64,000 nt of DNA from Bradyrhizobium sp. Rc3b. Its GTDB lineage: Bacteria; Pseudomonadota; Alphaproteobacteria; Rhizobiales; Xanthobacteraceae. Below, piece after piece: positions 9,583-18,669 of this stretch. The stretch is from positions 62,001-126,000 of the forward strand of contig NZ_FOUS01000023.1 in assembly GCF_900114915.1 (NCBI RefSeq). The letters run 5' to 3'. The notes under the pieces are model-generated. The model was not told the DNA's origin. It worked only from the letters and a program-made list of their open reading frames with translations, and searched no databases. Positions within the stretch are counted from its first letter, which is position 1; each line of letters starts with the position of its first letter. The translations under genes were made by a program, and so were the position numbers.

Positions 9583-10788
9583 ATGACATCTCAAGTATTC
9601 CGATTTACACCCGATCAGCCTCCGCAGATATGCTGCGAGCATTTGACTGAGCGAGCGCGAGCCCTGTTGGGCGCGCACCCGTTCGCTGCGGAGATGTCCG
9701 AGGAACAGCTCGCTAGCCTGCTGCCTGAATATTTGGCGATGTCGCAGGCGTTCCCGTACCTCCAGGCGGGATCGCAACGGGATCTCATTTTTGATGCAAT
9801 GAATCAGAATCGAGACCTCGCGAGAGACATCGAAATGACGAGCGTGGTCGCAAATTTCATCTGTTGGGATGAGACGGGCGGTTATGGCCAAATTCTGCGG
9901 GGCGGCAAGGCGGCGCTACCCGATATTCTTGTGACTGACAAGTTCCACTCTAACCTACTTAGAAAGGATGCCTCGCAGCTACTCGGCAGACCAATACGAC
10001 CCAACTACAGCGCCACAACAAAGCGGTACCTGCATTCTCTCTATGCCGGTTTGTCATCGAAAGATCCCTTAGTGCGTTGCGCTTACATGGTTGCTTTTGA
10101 GCTACATGCCGCTGACATGATCCAGTCGCTGTGGACCACTCTGGTCAGAACCTTTAAGGCGCGACCCAACGATCTTGAGTACTTCCGCAGCCATGTCGGC
10201 GGAGAAGATCCCGCGGAGAAGTATCACGGAGAAATGACAAGCCGGCTGATTGGGGAGCTTGTCCCGGCTGACCGTAATGATCGCTTTTTGAGCGAATTCG
10301 ATCGCGCCTATCGGCTCAGCTTACAGTGGTGCCGCGATCTTGTCCCAATTGCCTCAGTTCACGGAGATGATCAGTCGGAGATCGAACACTGTGGCCGTTG
10401 TCATTGTGGATCCGTCAAGTTCTACGTCCAAGCACCGCGAGAGCTTTCTGCAGTTCGATGCAATTGCTCAATCTGCCAAATGTCGGGATTTGTGCACTTG
10501 CTCGTGCCCGGCAACAAGCTTCGCATAGAGTCCGGCGAAGAATTCCTCACGGAATATCAGTTCAACAAGAACATCGCTCGGCATACGTTTTGCCGGGTTT
10601 GTGGCGTAAAGCCATTCTATAGGCCGCGCTCGAACCCTGCCGGATTCAGCGTAAATATCCGATGCCTGGATAACAGGACGATCGAACGCATAACAATGAG
10701 CGAGTTCGATGGCAAGCATTGGGAGCAAGCATTCCGCTCGATGCACCAGGACTTGGAGTCCTGCAACGAGCATACAACCCTGGAGTGA
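9583..10788 (+). CDS. Haem-oxygenase-like (TenA/HDO fold) domain fused to a GFA-type zinc domain
   Basis: A 401-aa fusion. Residues about 1-255 look like an iron-containing haem-oxygenase-like oxidase of the TenA/PqqC fold: a helical protein with FELHAADMIQSLW and YFRSHVGGEDPAEKYHGEM, where the His, Glu/Asp and His spacing resembles metal ligands of diiron enzymes such as CADD/UndA. Residues about 265-385 are a GFA/CENP-V-type domain (glutathione-dependent formaldehyde-activating family) with CGRCHCGSVKF, CNCSICQ and FCRVCG, so all the usual Cys pairs are present. I do not know this fusion as a named enzyme. ATG 9583 follows AGGGG closely. The 2-oxoglutarate oxygenase gene starts 6 bases after its stop, so the two form an operon, probably from the promoter at 9042. 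Confidence 0.75.
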   Translation: MTSQVFRFTPDQPPQICCEHLTERARALLGAHPFAAEMSEEQLASLLPEYLAMSQAFPYLQAGSQRDLIFDAMNQNRDLARDIEMTSVVANFICWDETGGYGQILRGGKAALPDILVTDKFHSNLLRKDASQLLGRPIRPNYSATTKRYLHSLYAGLSSKDPLVRCAYMVAFELHAADMIQSLWTTLVRTFKARPNDLEYFRSHVGGEDPAEKYHGEMTSRLIGELVPADRNDRFLSEFDRAYRLSLQWCRDLVPIASVHGDDQSEIEHCGRCHCGSVKFYVQAPRELSAVRCNCSICQMSGFVHLLVPGNKLRIESGEEFLTEYQFNKNIARHTFCRVCGVKPFYRPRSNPAGFSVNIRCLDNRTIERITMSEFDGKHWEQAFRSMHQDLESCNEHTTLE

Positions 10789-10794
10789 ATTCGA

Positions 10795-11472
10795 ATGGCA
10801 CGCGCGACGAATTATAAATCCCGTCTGCTTTCAGAAGAAGCTTTGACAAAATACCGCATAGAGCTGTTGGTGAAGGGGACGGTCGTGATCGGCCCCCAGA
10901 TATTGTTCACCCAAGATGACTTGGCCAAGATCGATCAGCTGCAGGCTGAGATTCGCGAAGAAGAAGTGAGGGAAGGAGATGCCGGCGACTCGCACAATGT
11001 ATTCGTTAAGCGCGTGAGGTTAGACCCGCCCGGCCGCGCTCCTAGCGACGTGAGCGGTGCAGGTCCAGGGCAGATCATGGAACTGCTTGAAAGGAAAGAC
11101 CGCAGCTTTGCGCTAAGAAAGATTTTGGGAGCCACGTCGGATTACGTGATTCGCCGATGCCAAATGCATCGGATGCCTCCGGGTTCGTTTGTTGGCCTTC
11201 ATCTGGATGCTGCGAGCGACCCGGATTTCGAGTACGCGGTGATTGTGCAGCTGGCGAGGGGCTTCGAGGGGGGTGAGTTCGTGGTCTATCCAAGCGAGTA
11301 CGAACACCAGGTATTCCGACCTCCATTTGGCGCCGTTCTTGTCACCACATGTAAGCTCCGGCACGAGGTGAGGCCTGTGCTGTCCGGCGAACGCCGCTCG
11401 CTGGTCTACTTCTGTTCAAAACGCAGCGGCGCGAACCGCCGGATCATCGAAAGCTCTACCGCTGGCCTATGA
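10795..11472 (+). CDS. 2-oxoglutarate/Fe(II)-dependent oxygenase
   Basis: A 225-aa protein with a double-stranded beta-helix iron site: HLD (His136, Asp138), GGEFVVYP, HEV with His190, and an Arg for 2-oxoglutarate in GERRSLVYF (about 200-201). This is the pattern of prolyl-4-hydroxylase/PiuC-like 2OG oxygenases, which hydroxylate amino acids, peptides or small molecules. The substrate is not evident. It starts 6 bases after the fused HDO-GFA gene, with GGAG 9 bases ahead of ATG 10795, so it is translated from the same message. Both are metal oxygenases, and an ATP-grasp ligase faces them, suggesting a small-molecule or peptide-modifying pathway. Confidence 0.8.
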   Translation: MARATNYKSRLLSEEALTKYRIELLVKGTVVIGPQILFTQDDLAKIDQLQAEIREEEVREGDAGDSHNVFVKRVRLDPPGRAPSDVSGAGPGQIMELLERKDRSFALRKILGATSDYVIRRCQMHRMPPGSFVGLHLDAASDPDFEYAVIVQLARGFEGGEFVVYPSEYEHQVFRPPFGAVLVTTCKLRHEVRPVLSGERRSLVYFCSKRSGANRRIIESSTAGL

Positions 11473-11916
11473 GGTGGGTGCGTCGAACCGGGAGGTCGGC
11501 GCGCGCAATGGTGTACTCGCGCTGGGCACAAGAAGCCCGGCGTTGTGGTTAGGTTCTCGAAAGCTAGTAGACCGAGCAAACAGCCGAATGCTCGGATTGA
11601 GACGGCATATGCGCGCACTGAGGTTTTGCAGGCTCCATCGGCAGTGAAGGCTCTGAAGCCTCTGGGCACGCTTGGTCTTTTGCTCGATTGTCCTACATCA
11701 GACGAGCCCTGAGTATTTAAGTGAGAACGGACGGACTTTACCTCAAGCCGCGGGGTTGCAGGAGTCGGGCAGCGGGGCCCGAAGAGAACTTGTCGGTTTC
11801 CTCGTCGGCAGATGCAGAGGTTTTCGAACAACAGTTGCGGGAGATCGCCAATGCAGGTGGCGGCGTGCCGATGAAAGTCTCCATTCATCAGGTCGGCCGC
11901 ATCCTCGAGATCTCAA
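11473..11916. other. Spacer between convergent genes
   Basis: Holds a tts-box-like site at 11548 (listed separately). The plus frame starting at 11721 (FEQQLREIANAGGG...) looks partly protein-like but runs into the ATP-grasp gene in antisense, so I do not call it. Confidence 0.4.
11548..11577 (+). promoter_or_regulatory. tts-box-like site
   Basis: GTTAGGTTCTCGAAAGCT differs from the rhizobial type III regulator TtsI box core (GTCAGNTTNTCGAAAGCT) at one fixed base. No effector gene is recognisable downstream. Confidence 0.45.
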
Positions 11917-13233
11917 TCAAACCATTCGCAGCAGCCGATCCTCCAGATCGCGGGCCGCGGGCCTATCGCGCGCAATCACAAGGCACTCCACCGTGCCAGC
12001 CTCTGCGTCCGAGGCAAGCGGGATCACCCCCTCCTTGCGTGTGCGGTCGAACAGAATTTCGTCCTGGACGAAACGATCATGCGCTGCTTGGAGAGATTGT
12101 GATCGAACATTTCTTACAGATAGAATAACGTTGCAACCGGAATAGTCGAAGCCCAGCAACCGGACGGCAATGCTGTGTAACACCGAGCCGCCACCCCAGC
12201 GACCGTTCGCTTCGTTAAACAGCAACCGTCCGTCATCCGCGATAATGGCGTCAATGTTGATCATTCCACGATATCCCAGGTTTCGCACAAGCGCCACAAA
12301 CCGGTAGGCATGCGCCTGAGCAGTCAACCATTGCTCGTCGTCCAGGTCGCTTGGAAGCTCAAGTCCTGTCCAGATCAGAGCTCTTTCGGATCGATCCGCG
12401 CTTTTACGCAGTCGTATGTTTCCGCTGTTCATGAAAACGATTGAACCATCATCCTCGATTTCATACTCGAGATAGAAGAAAGACTTGGCCAAGTGGTACG
12501 ACTCCACCACCAGCGTCTTACAAGATGCAGTTGTCATCTCAGACCAAAGCGCGTCAGAATCAAACGACGGCCATGGAATTTGCCGGGTATCTCTTGCCCC
12601 AGGTAGTGGATCGCTTTCATTGCCGGTCAGGATGACATTTCCGACCCCACCGGCTCCATTATCCAGCTTTACAATGACGCTGCCGGTGTCGTCTCTGAGA
12701 GAAGTGACGGCTCTGAATAGTTCGTTTGGGTCCGCGGTGACGGATCCATTGGGCAACGGAAGTGCGACGCTTGTCGCCAATTGACGGAAGTGGCTCTTGC
12801 GGTTCAGCAGATCAGGCCCTCGCTGCAGAGCGAAGTCGTCGCCGGTCTGCGGTATGCCCAGCCTGGCCGCCAGGCGTGCGACGCCTTCGGTAGAGTAGCA
12901 GGGATACAATCGCCAGTTCGATTTCTGACGAATATGTCTGTTGATCCGCTCAACAACAGCTTTGGACAGAAGTGTGCAATCATCAAGGACTGGAGATTGG
13001 CGGGCACCTTCCGGTACAAGCAGATAAAGACTCGATACGTCGAAATCGAGCGTCGCGCCAATGAAGGATAGCAGATCCGCCGGGATGACTACCGGGGAGA
13101 CTATCAGGTCACCTTCATGAGCAAACCACGCTGAACGGTATGCCGAATTTGCGGCGAGCGAACGCTGGGCTCGTGTCAGTTCGGCGCCGGACATCTGAGC
13201 TGTACCGGCATTCATGATCAGGATCCGCGGCAT
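11917..13233 (-). CDS. ATP-grasp ligase, PGM1-like peptide/amide ligase
   Basis: A 438-aa protein with a pre-ATP-grasp N-terminal domain (starts MPRILIMNAGTAQMSGAELT) and an ATP-grasp fold: SVIVKLDNGAGGVGNVIL (ATP-binding Lys and glycine loop, about residue 190) and INIDAIIADDGRLLFNEANG, whose Glu/Asn are likely metal ligands. The closest family I recognise is the pheganomycin-type PGM1 peptide ligase group, which joins a carboxylate to an amine through an acyl-phosphate. It is convergent with the HDO-GFA/2OG operon and directly follows an AMP-ligase remnant on its own strand. The substrate is unknown. Confidence 0.75.
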   Translation of the reverse strand: MPRILIMNAGTAQMSGAELTRAQRSLAANSAYRSAWFAHEGDLIVSPVVIPADLLSFIGATLDFDVSSLYLLVPEGARQSPVLDDCTLLSKAVVERINRHIRQKSNWRLYPCYSTEGVARLAARLGIPQTGDDFALQRGPDLLNRKSHFRQLATSVALPLPNGSVTADPNELFRAVTSLRDDTGSVIVKLDNGAGGVGNVILTGNESDPLPGARDTRQIPWPSFDSDALWSEMTTASCKTLVVESYHLAKSFFYLEYEIEDDGSIVFMNSGNIRLRKSADRSERALIWTGLELPSDLDDEQWLTAQAHAYRFVALVRNLGYRGMINIDAIIADDGRLLFNEANGRWGGGSVLHSIAVRLLGFDYSGCNVILSVRNVRSQSLQAAHDRFVQDEILFDRTRKEGVIPLASDAEAGTVECLVIARDRPAARDLEDRLLRMV

Positions 13234-13359
13234 CCGTGACCTCCAGACATTTGGGTGCGATCAGACACGGACCGTGATGCCAACATTGGGGAACTTGCCG
13301 CCACATGGTGAGCACTGAGCGAAGCTTGATTTGGCACCGTCTTGATCCGAAAGAGGATA

Positions 13360-13595
13360 GGTCGGTGCTTTCTCATCGACCATTGCAGCTCCAGAGAATT
13401 CCACCCGCTGAAGCTGAGGATCGCGATCCGATCTTGCTTCTGGACGCCGAGCTGATTGAAGGCGTGAGCGATCCGCTCATTCTGTCGGTTGAGGCTGACG
13501 CAGCTGCGGCTGCCCTTCGAAATGGATTGCCATTTTGTCGGAGCATGCGCAACGGTTCGATCGATCAGGCTGCAGAGATCAAAGTCGTCGTTCAT
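13360..13595 (-). pseudogene. N-terminal remnant of an AMP-binding (acyl/aminoacyl-CoA ligase) gene
   Basis: The frame from ATG 13595 reads like the first 80 residues of an adenylate-forming enzyme (RIAHAFNQLGVQKQDRIAILSFSGWNSLEL). The similarity then stops, and the frame ends at 13218 inside the start of the ATP-grasp gene. The ATP-binding motif and C-terminal domain are absent. A deletion has probably joined this stub to the ATP-grasp gene. Confidence 0.55.
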
Positions 13596-13738
13596 GCGCT
13601 TCGGGCCCGCATAATACGCTTGCCGCGAGTTGCCTTCGCAGCAGCCAAAAATTGATTGGCGAGAGCCCGATCACACGCTGCGCCCTTGTGCAGGCTATGA
13701 TCACACCGCCTCGGAAAGGACACGGTTTTTGGTGGTTC

Positions 13739-14014
13739 TCATCGGTTGCGAACAATGGATATTGATTGGGGGATCTCAGCGGATTGATCACTCTCTCTGT
13801 TCTGCTGGGCGGCGGTCGTGTGCATCTGGCCGTAGTGATAGGCACACCACGAGGAGAGTTTCTTGCCGCGTCTTTGATATACAGGCTCGCCGCACATATA
13901 GGCCTCTCTGGCATCTCCATCTTTGAAGCCGATGATGCAGCGGCATTGGCCCTCGATATGATCGATCAACAGGACCTTATTGACGCCGTCTGGCTCTTTC
14001 AACTTGCTGCTCCA
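13739..14014 (-). pseudogene. GcrA-like C-terminal fragment
   Basis: The minus frame reads CRCIIGFKDGDAREAYMCGEPV then SWCAYHYGQMH, the Cys/His-rich C-terminal pattern of the alpha-proteobacterial GcrA cell-cycle regulator family. The N-terminal DNA-binding helices are missing, and no ATG start with a ribosome site is seen. Likely a gene fragment; a short expressed protein is possible. Confidence 0.5.
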
Positions 14015-14531
14015 TAATGCCAAGCGATTATCTTATGCCGAGCTAGTCACGCCGAGCGACGGTTGCAGCTCAGGCTTTTTGAAAACTACGCAGGCATTTC
14101 GTTTGTCGCACCTTTGCGGGGTGGGATTGACTTGCCACCACGGGAAAAAAGTTCGAACGGAACGGCAAGCCGGTTCGCTGATTTTGGCGCGGTGTCGCGC
14201 TGGAGGACGGGCTTGGTTCAGATTTGGGAAGCAGCGTCCCGACGCAGGGGACGGGGAAGGAGGTCTACCTCGGTCAATTCTGATCTGCTCGGCTCTTTAG
14301 TGCTCCGCCCCCAAACAGCCACATAGTCTCGCTTCCGGAACGGCGAGCCATTCCCAAAGCGACTTGCGAGCCATAGCGCCGCGATCCGGACGCGCTGCAG
14401 AGCCCTTCCAGCCGATCTGCCACCGGGGCTGAGGGGCATGACCGACGTCGGGGCGGGTATCTGACCAGCTGACACATTCGCAATCCTTCACAATCCCGGC
14501 GGCAGACCGAATAGGTGCCGATCTGACGACT

Positions 14532-14567
14532 GTACAACTTAACGTTACGTCCGATTCAAGCCCTTTT
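14532..14567 (-). promoter_or_regulatory. MerR-type promoter element, copy A
   Basis: Read on the minus strand: TTGAAT, a partial palindrome around AACGTTACGT, then TTGTAC. It is closely related to copy C near 18.45 kb over about 36 bases. The wide -35/-10 spacing with a central dyad is typical of MerR-family targets. Confidence 0.45.
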
Positions 14568-14984
14568 AGGGAACGTGCCCAAGCTCCCAAATCGGGCCGC
14601 CGGCCGGTCTGGTGTCGCGCGTTCAGCGCTGCGATCTGGGTCTTCAGGGGCGCTGCCCATGGGCCCATGGTCGGAAACGCTCGCTCTTTTGCGACCAAGT
14701 GCTGGCTACCCTGTAGCCGATCGCCAGCCTCTCGCCTCCGCTGCGCCGTCATTGAATAGCCCAGTCACTTGTATCCTACGCTGACGCTGCAATGCTAATT
14801 GCGGCATCCGGCCGATAGTTTTCGATGAGGTCGGTTTGATGGGGGAGCAGCCTGTGGCCTTTTGGGAAGGCGAGGAACGATCCTTGGAATTTGCCTGCGG
14901 CCATTTTCCAAGGCACGTCGCGGTCACTGAATTCGCCTGGTGCCGGGGTTATTGCAGCGTCTGGTAGAGGCGGTGCAGCAGCCG

Positions 14985-15292
14985 CGCGCGAGGATTCAAT
15001 CGACGAGATGTAGAGCTGCTCATAATGCGTATGAGGGGCGCGTGCCGTCGATGCCAAGGCGGTCAAGGATCGCGGTATGCCGCGCGGTGAAATTGCCATC
15101 CGAGCCACCGCCGCTGAAGGTGTCGAGCAGCTCGAAGCCAGGCTCTCCAGAGCTTTTTGGCACGCGTAAAGCGCGGCACCGACGCTGCTCTTCTCGTATG
15201 GCGGACGCTTCAATTCGCCCGATACCTTCATGCTGACGCTGTCGGTCGCTGATGCCGAGAATCTTTCGCGCCAGCTGGTCGGCATGAGCCAT
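14985..15292 (-). pseudogene. Frameshifted M20-family metallopeptidase fragment
   Basis: Two minus frames together rebuild the middle of a glutamate-carboxypeptidase-like M20 enzyme: VSMKVSGELKRPPYEKSSVG in one frame, then GFELLDTFSGGGSDGNFTA and LDRLGIDG in another, then ARAPHTHYEQLYISSIES back in the first. Two frameshifts and missing ends mean it is dead. Confidence 0.6.
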
Positions 15293-15299
15293 GGTCGGG

Positions 15300-15680
15300 A
15301 CGCGCGATCTATTGCGCGCGTAATGGAGTACCCGGTGTGGAAATTACGTGACGAGTAGGGTCAGAGTGAGACCGGTATGACTTCGACTTCATCAGGTACA
15401 ATCATGACCGGACGACGTGCAATATCTCGGCGCGTTACGCCGGATCGGCGGCCGCAGCGGCAGAACTGAGGATTGCCGCCGCCACGTGTTTTCACAGGGC
15501 TCTCATCAAACAGGAAGCCGCGCTGAGCAATCCGGCGACGCGCCAGTTCACAAGTAGCCGTGGTCCCGATCCGACAAGGCTGGGCTGGAGCCTCGCTGGG
15601 CCCCGCGAGGTCGCGATGATGTCGATTGCAGTACGGCGCGCCTGCCAGGCTTTCGCCGCGTGTAGACGGCATCGGTGCAC
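15300..15680. other. Debris
   Basis: Open frames on both strands without recognisable domains. Probably decayed sequence. Confidence 0.4.
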
Positions 15681-15899
15681 CTAATGCAAGTTTAGGAGAA
15701 CACGTTTTTTTGCATCGAGAAGATGCTGATCGAGCGTCGCGTGCAACGCACCGCGCAGCTCGGGCGGGATCGAGCTATCCGTATCGATCAACTCCCGAAA
15801 CTTCCGAATGATGTGTTCTATCACCGCGATAGACCCGAGTGTATCAATCCTCTGCCAGGACATCATCGATTGCCTCCTTTGGGGCGCAGCGCGCTTCAT
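15681..15899 (-). CDS. Small hypothetical protein
   Basis: A 72-residue frame with a good ribosome site (GAGGAG 5 bases before ATG 15899). The product is largely helical and charged (HIIRKFRELIDTDSSIPPELRGALHATLDQHLLDAKKRVL), with no signal peptide or known motif. An internal ATG at 15866 would shorten it by 11 residues. It lies between a dead peptidase and trpD, on the same strand. Function unknown. Confidence 0.45.
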   Translation of the reverse strand: MKRAAPQRRQSMMSWQRIDTLGSIAVIEHIIRKFRELIDTDSSIPPELRGALHATLDQHLLDAKKRVLLNLH

Positions 15900-16121
15900 T
15901 GCGGCTCCTCACCTCAGCGACCCGGCCTGCAACAGGCTCTCGTCGACAAAAGTTGGCTCTCGGGCCGCGTGCTCAGCGTGAATTGTTTTCGTGTGGGCGA
16001 GCACAGGCGGCCCACGCTCCTTGAAACTCCGCAGAAGTGACGCGCATTCGAGGCTGAAAAACTTTCGTGCCCGTGAGCAGCAGACTTGGTCGCAATACGA
16101 GACATTCGGCCAACTCGGCTG

Positions 16122-17135
16122 TCAGGCGTTCGAAACCGCGATCAGGCGCTTCAGTCGACCGGCCGCGGCGCCGCAATCAAGTGATTCTTTTCCAAGTGCT
16201 ACGCCCTCCGTCAGTGTCGAGGCCCGCCCGGCCACGATCAACGCCGCCGCCGCGTTCAAAAGCGCGGCGTCGCGAAATCGACTTGGTACGCCGTCAAGTA
16301 CATTTCGCAGCACGACGGCATTAGCCTCCGCATCCCCGCTCTCCAGCGCGTCGTTGCGGCAGCGGGGCAGCCCGGCTTCTTCCGGCGTCACTTCGAAGGT
16401 GCGGACTGTACCCGCCTCAAGCGCAGCAACAAACGTTGGGCCGGTGAGGGTTAGTTCCTCGAGCCCGTCCGAGCCATGAACAACCCATACCGACTCGGCA
16501 CCAAGGTTCTTCAAGACGTACGCCAGGGGCTGCACCCATTCGGGAGAGAATACCCCAACGATCTGCCGCTTGAGCGCCGCCGGGTTGCACACAGCCTCAG
16601 TTAGATTAAAGATCGTATGGGTTCCAACGGCGATCCGGATCTGCCCGATGCGCTGCATCGCGGGATAACGCGCGGGCGCAAACATGAAGCCGATGTCGGC
16701 TTCCTGCACGCAACGTGCGATGGCCTCAGGCTTGAGATCGACCTTCACACCGAGGTGCGCCAATACGTCTGCGGCGCTTGAACTCGAAGACGCAGCGCGG
16801 CTGGTATGCTTGGCCACAGGAATGCCTGCCCCGGCGACGATGAAGGAAGCACACGTCGATACGTTGGCCGAATACATAAGGGTCTCGCTCGTGCCGGCGA
16901 GACCGACGGGGTCGCATGCCGTCTCAACCCGCGGCATTCTATTCCGCATCGCCCAGGCGGCGCCGGTAACTTCTGCGACCGTCTCGCCCCGGACCCGCAT
17001 CGCCATCAACAAGGCACCGATTTGCGAGGGAGTTGCGTCACCCGACATCATGATGTCGAAGGCTGACGCACTTTCCTCGCGCGTCAGGGTGCCGCCCGTG
17101 GCAAGTTTACCGATGATCGATCTAAGCACATCCAT
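16122..17135 (-). CDS. TrpD-like anthranilate phosphoribosyltransferase paralogue
   Basis: The 337-aa full-length TrpD fold is clear: TLTREESASAFDIMMSGDATPSQIGALLMAMRVRGET, ASFIVAGAGIPVAKH, ADVLAHLGVKVDL, FMFAPARYPAM and IFNLTEAVCNPA. Canonical TrpD joins anthranilate and PRPP in tryptophan synthesis. Here the PRPP loop GTGGD is replaced by GLAGTSET, and KHGNRAxSSxxGSAD has become KHTSRAASSSSSAAD (about residues 78-125), so substrate binding should be altered or lost. With no other trp gene nearby it is not the housekeeping enzyme; it is either a paralogue with a new substrate or an enzyme in decay. A MerR-type promoter element lies about 170 bases upstream. Confidence 0.8.
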   Translation of the reverse strand: MDVLRSIIGKLATGGTLTREESASAFDIMMSGDATPSQIGALLMAMRVRGETVAEVTGAAWAMRNRMPRVETACDPVGLAGTSETLMYSANVSTCASFIVAGAGIPVAKHTSRAASSSSSAADVLAHLGVKVDLKPEAIARCVQEADIGFMFAPARYPAMQRIGQIRIAVGTHTIFNLTEAVCNPAALKRQIVGVFSPEWVQPLAYVLKNLGAESVWVVHGSDGLEELTLTGPTFVAALEAGTVRTFEVTPEEAGLPRCRNDALESGDAEANAVVLRNVLDGVPSRFRDAALLNAAAALIVAGRASTLTEGVALGKESLDCGAAAGRLKRLIAVSNA

Positions 17136-17301
17136 CGAACTTTACACACACTCCTTGTCCAAAGCTCGAGCTCTTCCGTTGAGCGAGACATCGTGAAGAG
17201 ACCGGGCACCGACTGCCTTAATGCAGTGGCCTGCCCCAAGCGGCATAGCCTGATTGACGCTTGAGGCGGCAGCCGGCTGAGTGTGGGCACTGTTGGCGAG
17301 G

Positions 17302-17334
17302 CTACAACCTGACGCTACGTGAGGGTCAAGCTCT
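17302..17334 (-). promoter_or_regulatory. MerR-type promoter element, copy B
   Basis: On the minus strand TTGACC, the dyad CCTCACGTAGCGTCAGG, then TTGTAG: a 19-20 base spacer with a central inverted repeat, as in MerR-controlled promoters. It points at the trpD-like gene. Confidence 0.5.
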
Positions 17335-17355
17335 CCACTTCCAGCCGCCACATAT

Positions 17356-17655
17356 TCACTTCGAGTTACTGCTCTTGTGGCCAGTGTCTCGCACCGAGAT
17401 CACGTAGCGACATTGCTGACTGAGGCTCTCTTGCTTGGATCTGAGGCAGGCAGTGATAGCGGTGGGATCTGGTATGTGGCTGCTACAAAGGCGGAACACA
17501 TCCTCAATGCAAGCCTGTTTCTCTTCTGCGCTCGGCGCCTGATCGCGCGCGATGACCGGCCCGGGGATTACAGCCGTGATTGCGAGGACAAGAGCGATGG
17601 CCCAGAGGAAGATTTTGAGGCGCGAAGTCAACCGAGTTCGTTGATTGTGAGCCAT
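17356..17655 (-). CDS. Small exported Cys-containing protein
   Basis: A 99-aa protein beginning MAHNQRTRLTSRLKIFLWA, with a basic N region, a hydrophobic stretch (FLWAIALVLAITAVI) and a likely cleavage site after PVIA, so probably exported. The mature part has four Cys in two pairs (ACIEDVFRLC and ACLRSKQ...QC), suggesting disulfides in the periplasm. I start at ATG 17655 because AAGGG precedes it by about 6 bases; the frame is open to 17757. Function unknown; it resembles small secreted orphan proteins common in Bradyrhizobium. Confidence 0.65.
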   Translation of the reverse strand: MAHNQRTRLTSRLKIFLWAIALVLAITAVIPGPVIARDQAPSAEEKQACIEDVFRLCSSHIPDPTAITACLRSKQESLSQQCRYVISVRDTGHKSSNSK

Positions 17656-17659
17656 GAGA

Positions 17660-18140
17660 TCCCTTCTATTACGTGTAACTGCGTTATTGCTGTTCCTGTG
17701 CGAAGCGCCTGCCGACCAGGAAAATAGGCCGGAAGTGCTTAGGTACGGTGCCGGCATGCTCGTTGTTCTCTTTCTGCGGTCCGTACAGTGCTGGTCATCT
17801 GCCCGGTATAACAGGCACGACCCCTGCGTAGTGGCGGAGCACCACGAACAATGGAGCAGTGCCGGCTGAGCTGGCCTAGTAGGTGATCATCCCGCAGCTT
17901 CCGCTGGTTCAATGTATGCATGGGTGTTGCGTGGCATTGCTTGAACGTGACATCTGCCAGGTACTTTGGCTGAGCCTACCCGCCAGCCGCCGTAGCCCGC
18001 GCAACGTCGAGCTGAAAGGGCCAGAGATCAGGTAAAAAGCGCAGCTGCGCTCAAGCGTCTGTTGATGATGCAATCGATCGTTCAGAGCGAACCATGATGG
18101 CGCCAAGACCATTTTTGATGTAATCGCACCTATGTTCCGC
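17660..18140. other. Gene-poor stretch
   Basis: No gene is recognisable. Confidence 0.4.
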
Positions 18141-18141
18141 G

Positions 18142-18381
18142 TTATGTGAAAACGGTGGGTGGGTTATCCGGAATGGAGCTTCGGTGTCCCGTTCGTTCCG
18201 GCGAGGCTACGGTCATGGAAGAGGCTACGGTCATGGAAGCGCCAGCCGTGCAGATCTCAAAACGCGCGATTTCGTCCAGTCGCGACAGGAACAGCTCCGA
18301 CGAAGCGCGGACGAGAATGCATTCCGAGGAACTTATCTTGCTGATTGCGTCGCGCCACTTGAGTTTAGGTGTCTGAAGCAT
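18142..18381 (-). CDS. Possible small protein under MerR-type element C
   Basis: A 79-residue minus frame (MLQTPKLKWRDAISKISSSEC...) starts about 56 bases after the MerR-type element C, the only reason to suspect it. It contains a perfect 18-base tandem duplication (18204-18239) that gives MTVAS twice in the product. No known motif and no clear ribosome site. It may be a decayed 5' end. Confidence 0.3.
   Translation of the reverse strand: MLQTPKLKWRDAISKISSSECILVRASSELFLSRLDEIARFEICTAGASMTVASSMTVASPERTGHRSSIPDNPPTVFT
18204..18239. repeat. 18-base perfect tandem duplication
   Basis: AGGCTACGGTCATGGAAG occurs twice in direct succession, in phase with the small minus-strand frame that covers it. 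Confidence 0.8.
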
Positions 18382-18436
18382 TCGCAGTTCTCACGACGTG
18401 TCCGGGACGTCTGGATTGTCGGACGTGTCCAGGATC

Positions 18437-18471
18437 GTACAATCTAACGCTACGTGCGATTCAAGCCCTTT
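18437..18471 (-). promoter_or_regulatory. MerR-type promoter element, copy C
   Basis: Minus strand: TTGAAT, then ACGTAGCGT dyad, then TTGTAC. Nearly the same as copy A over about 36 bases, including the flanking AAGGGC. Confidence 0.45.
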
Positions 18472-18669
18472 CGTGCATCCGATCGTCGGAGGATGTCGGG
18501 GCTGTGTATAATACGAGCCTCGGCTCAACGCGCACTGTGATGCTTGAGAATAGCGGCTATGCGGAGCGACCGTCCGATTCGCGAACCGAGGTCACGAGCA
18601 TTGCTGTTACGTGATTTTACGGAGTGACATTGTCGCATTTCCTTGATCTGCGAATTGCATGCTCTCGGC

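Noticed and set aside
11721..12128. Plus-strand 135-aa frame opposite the ATP-grasp 3' end
   Set aside because: Its second half is antisense to the ATP-grasp gene and the first half has no known motif or good ribosome site.
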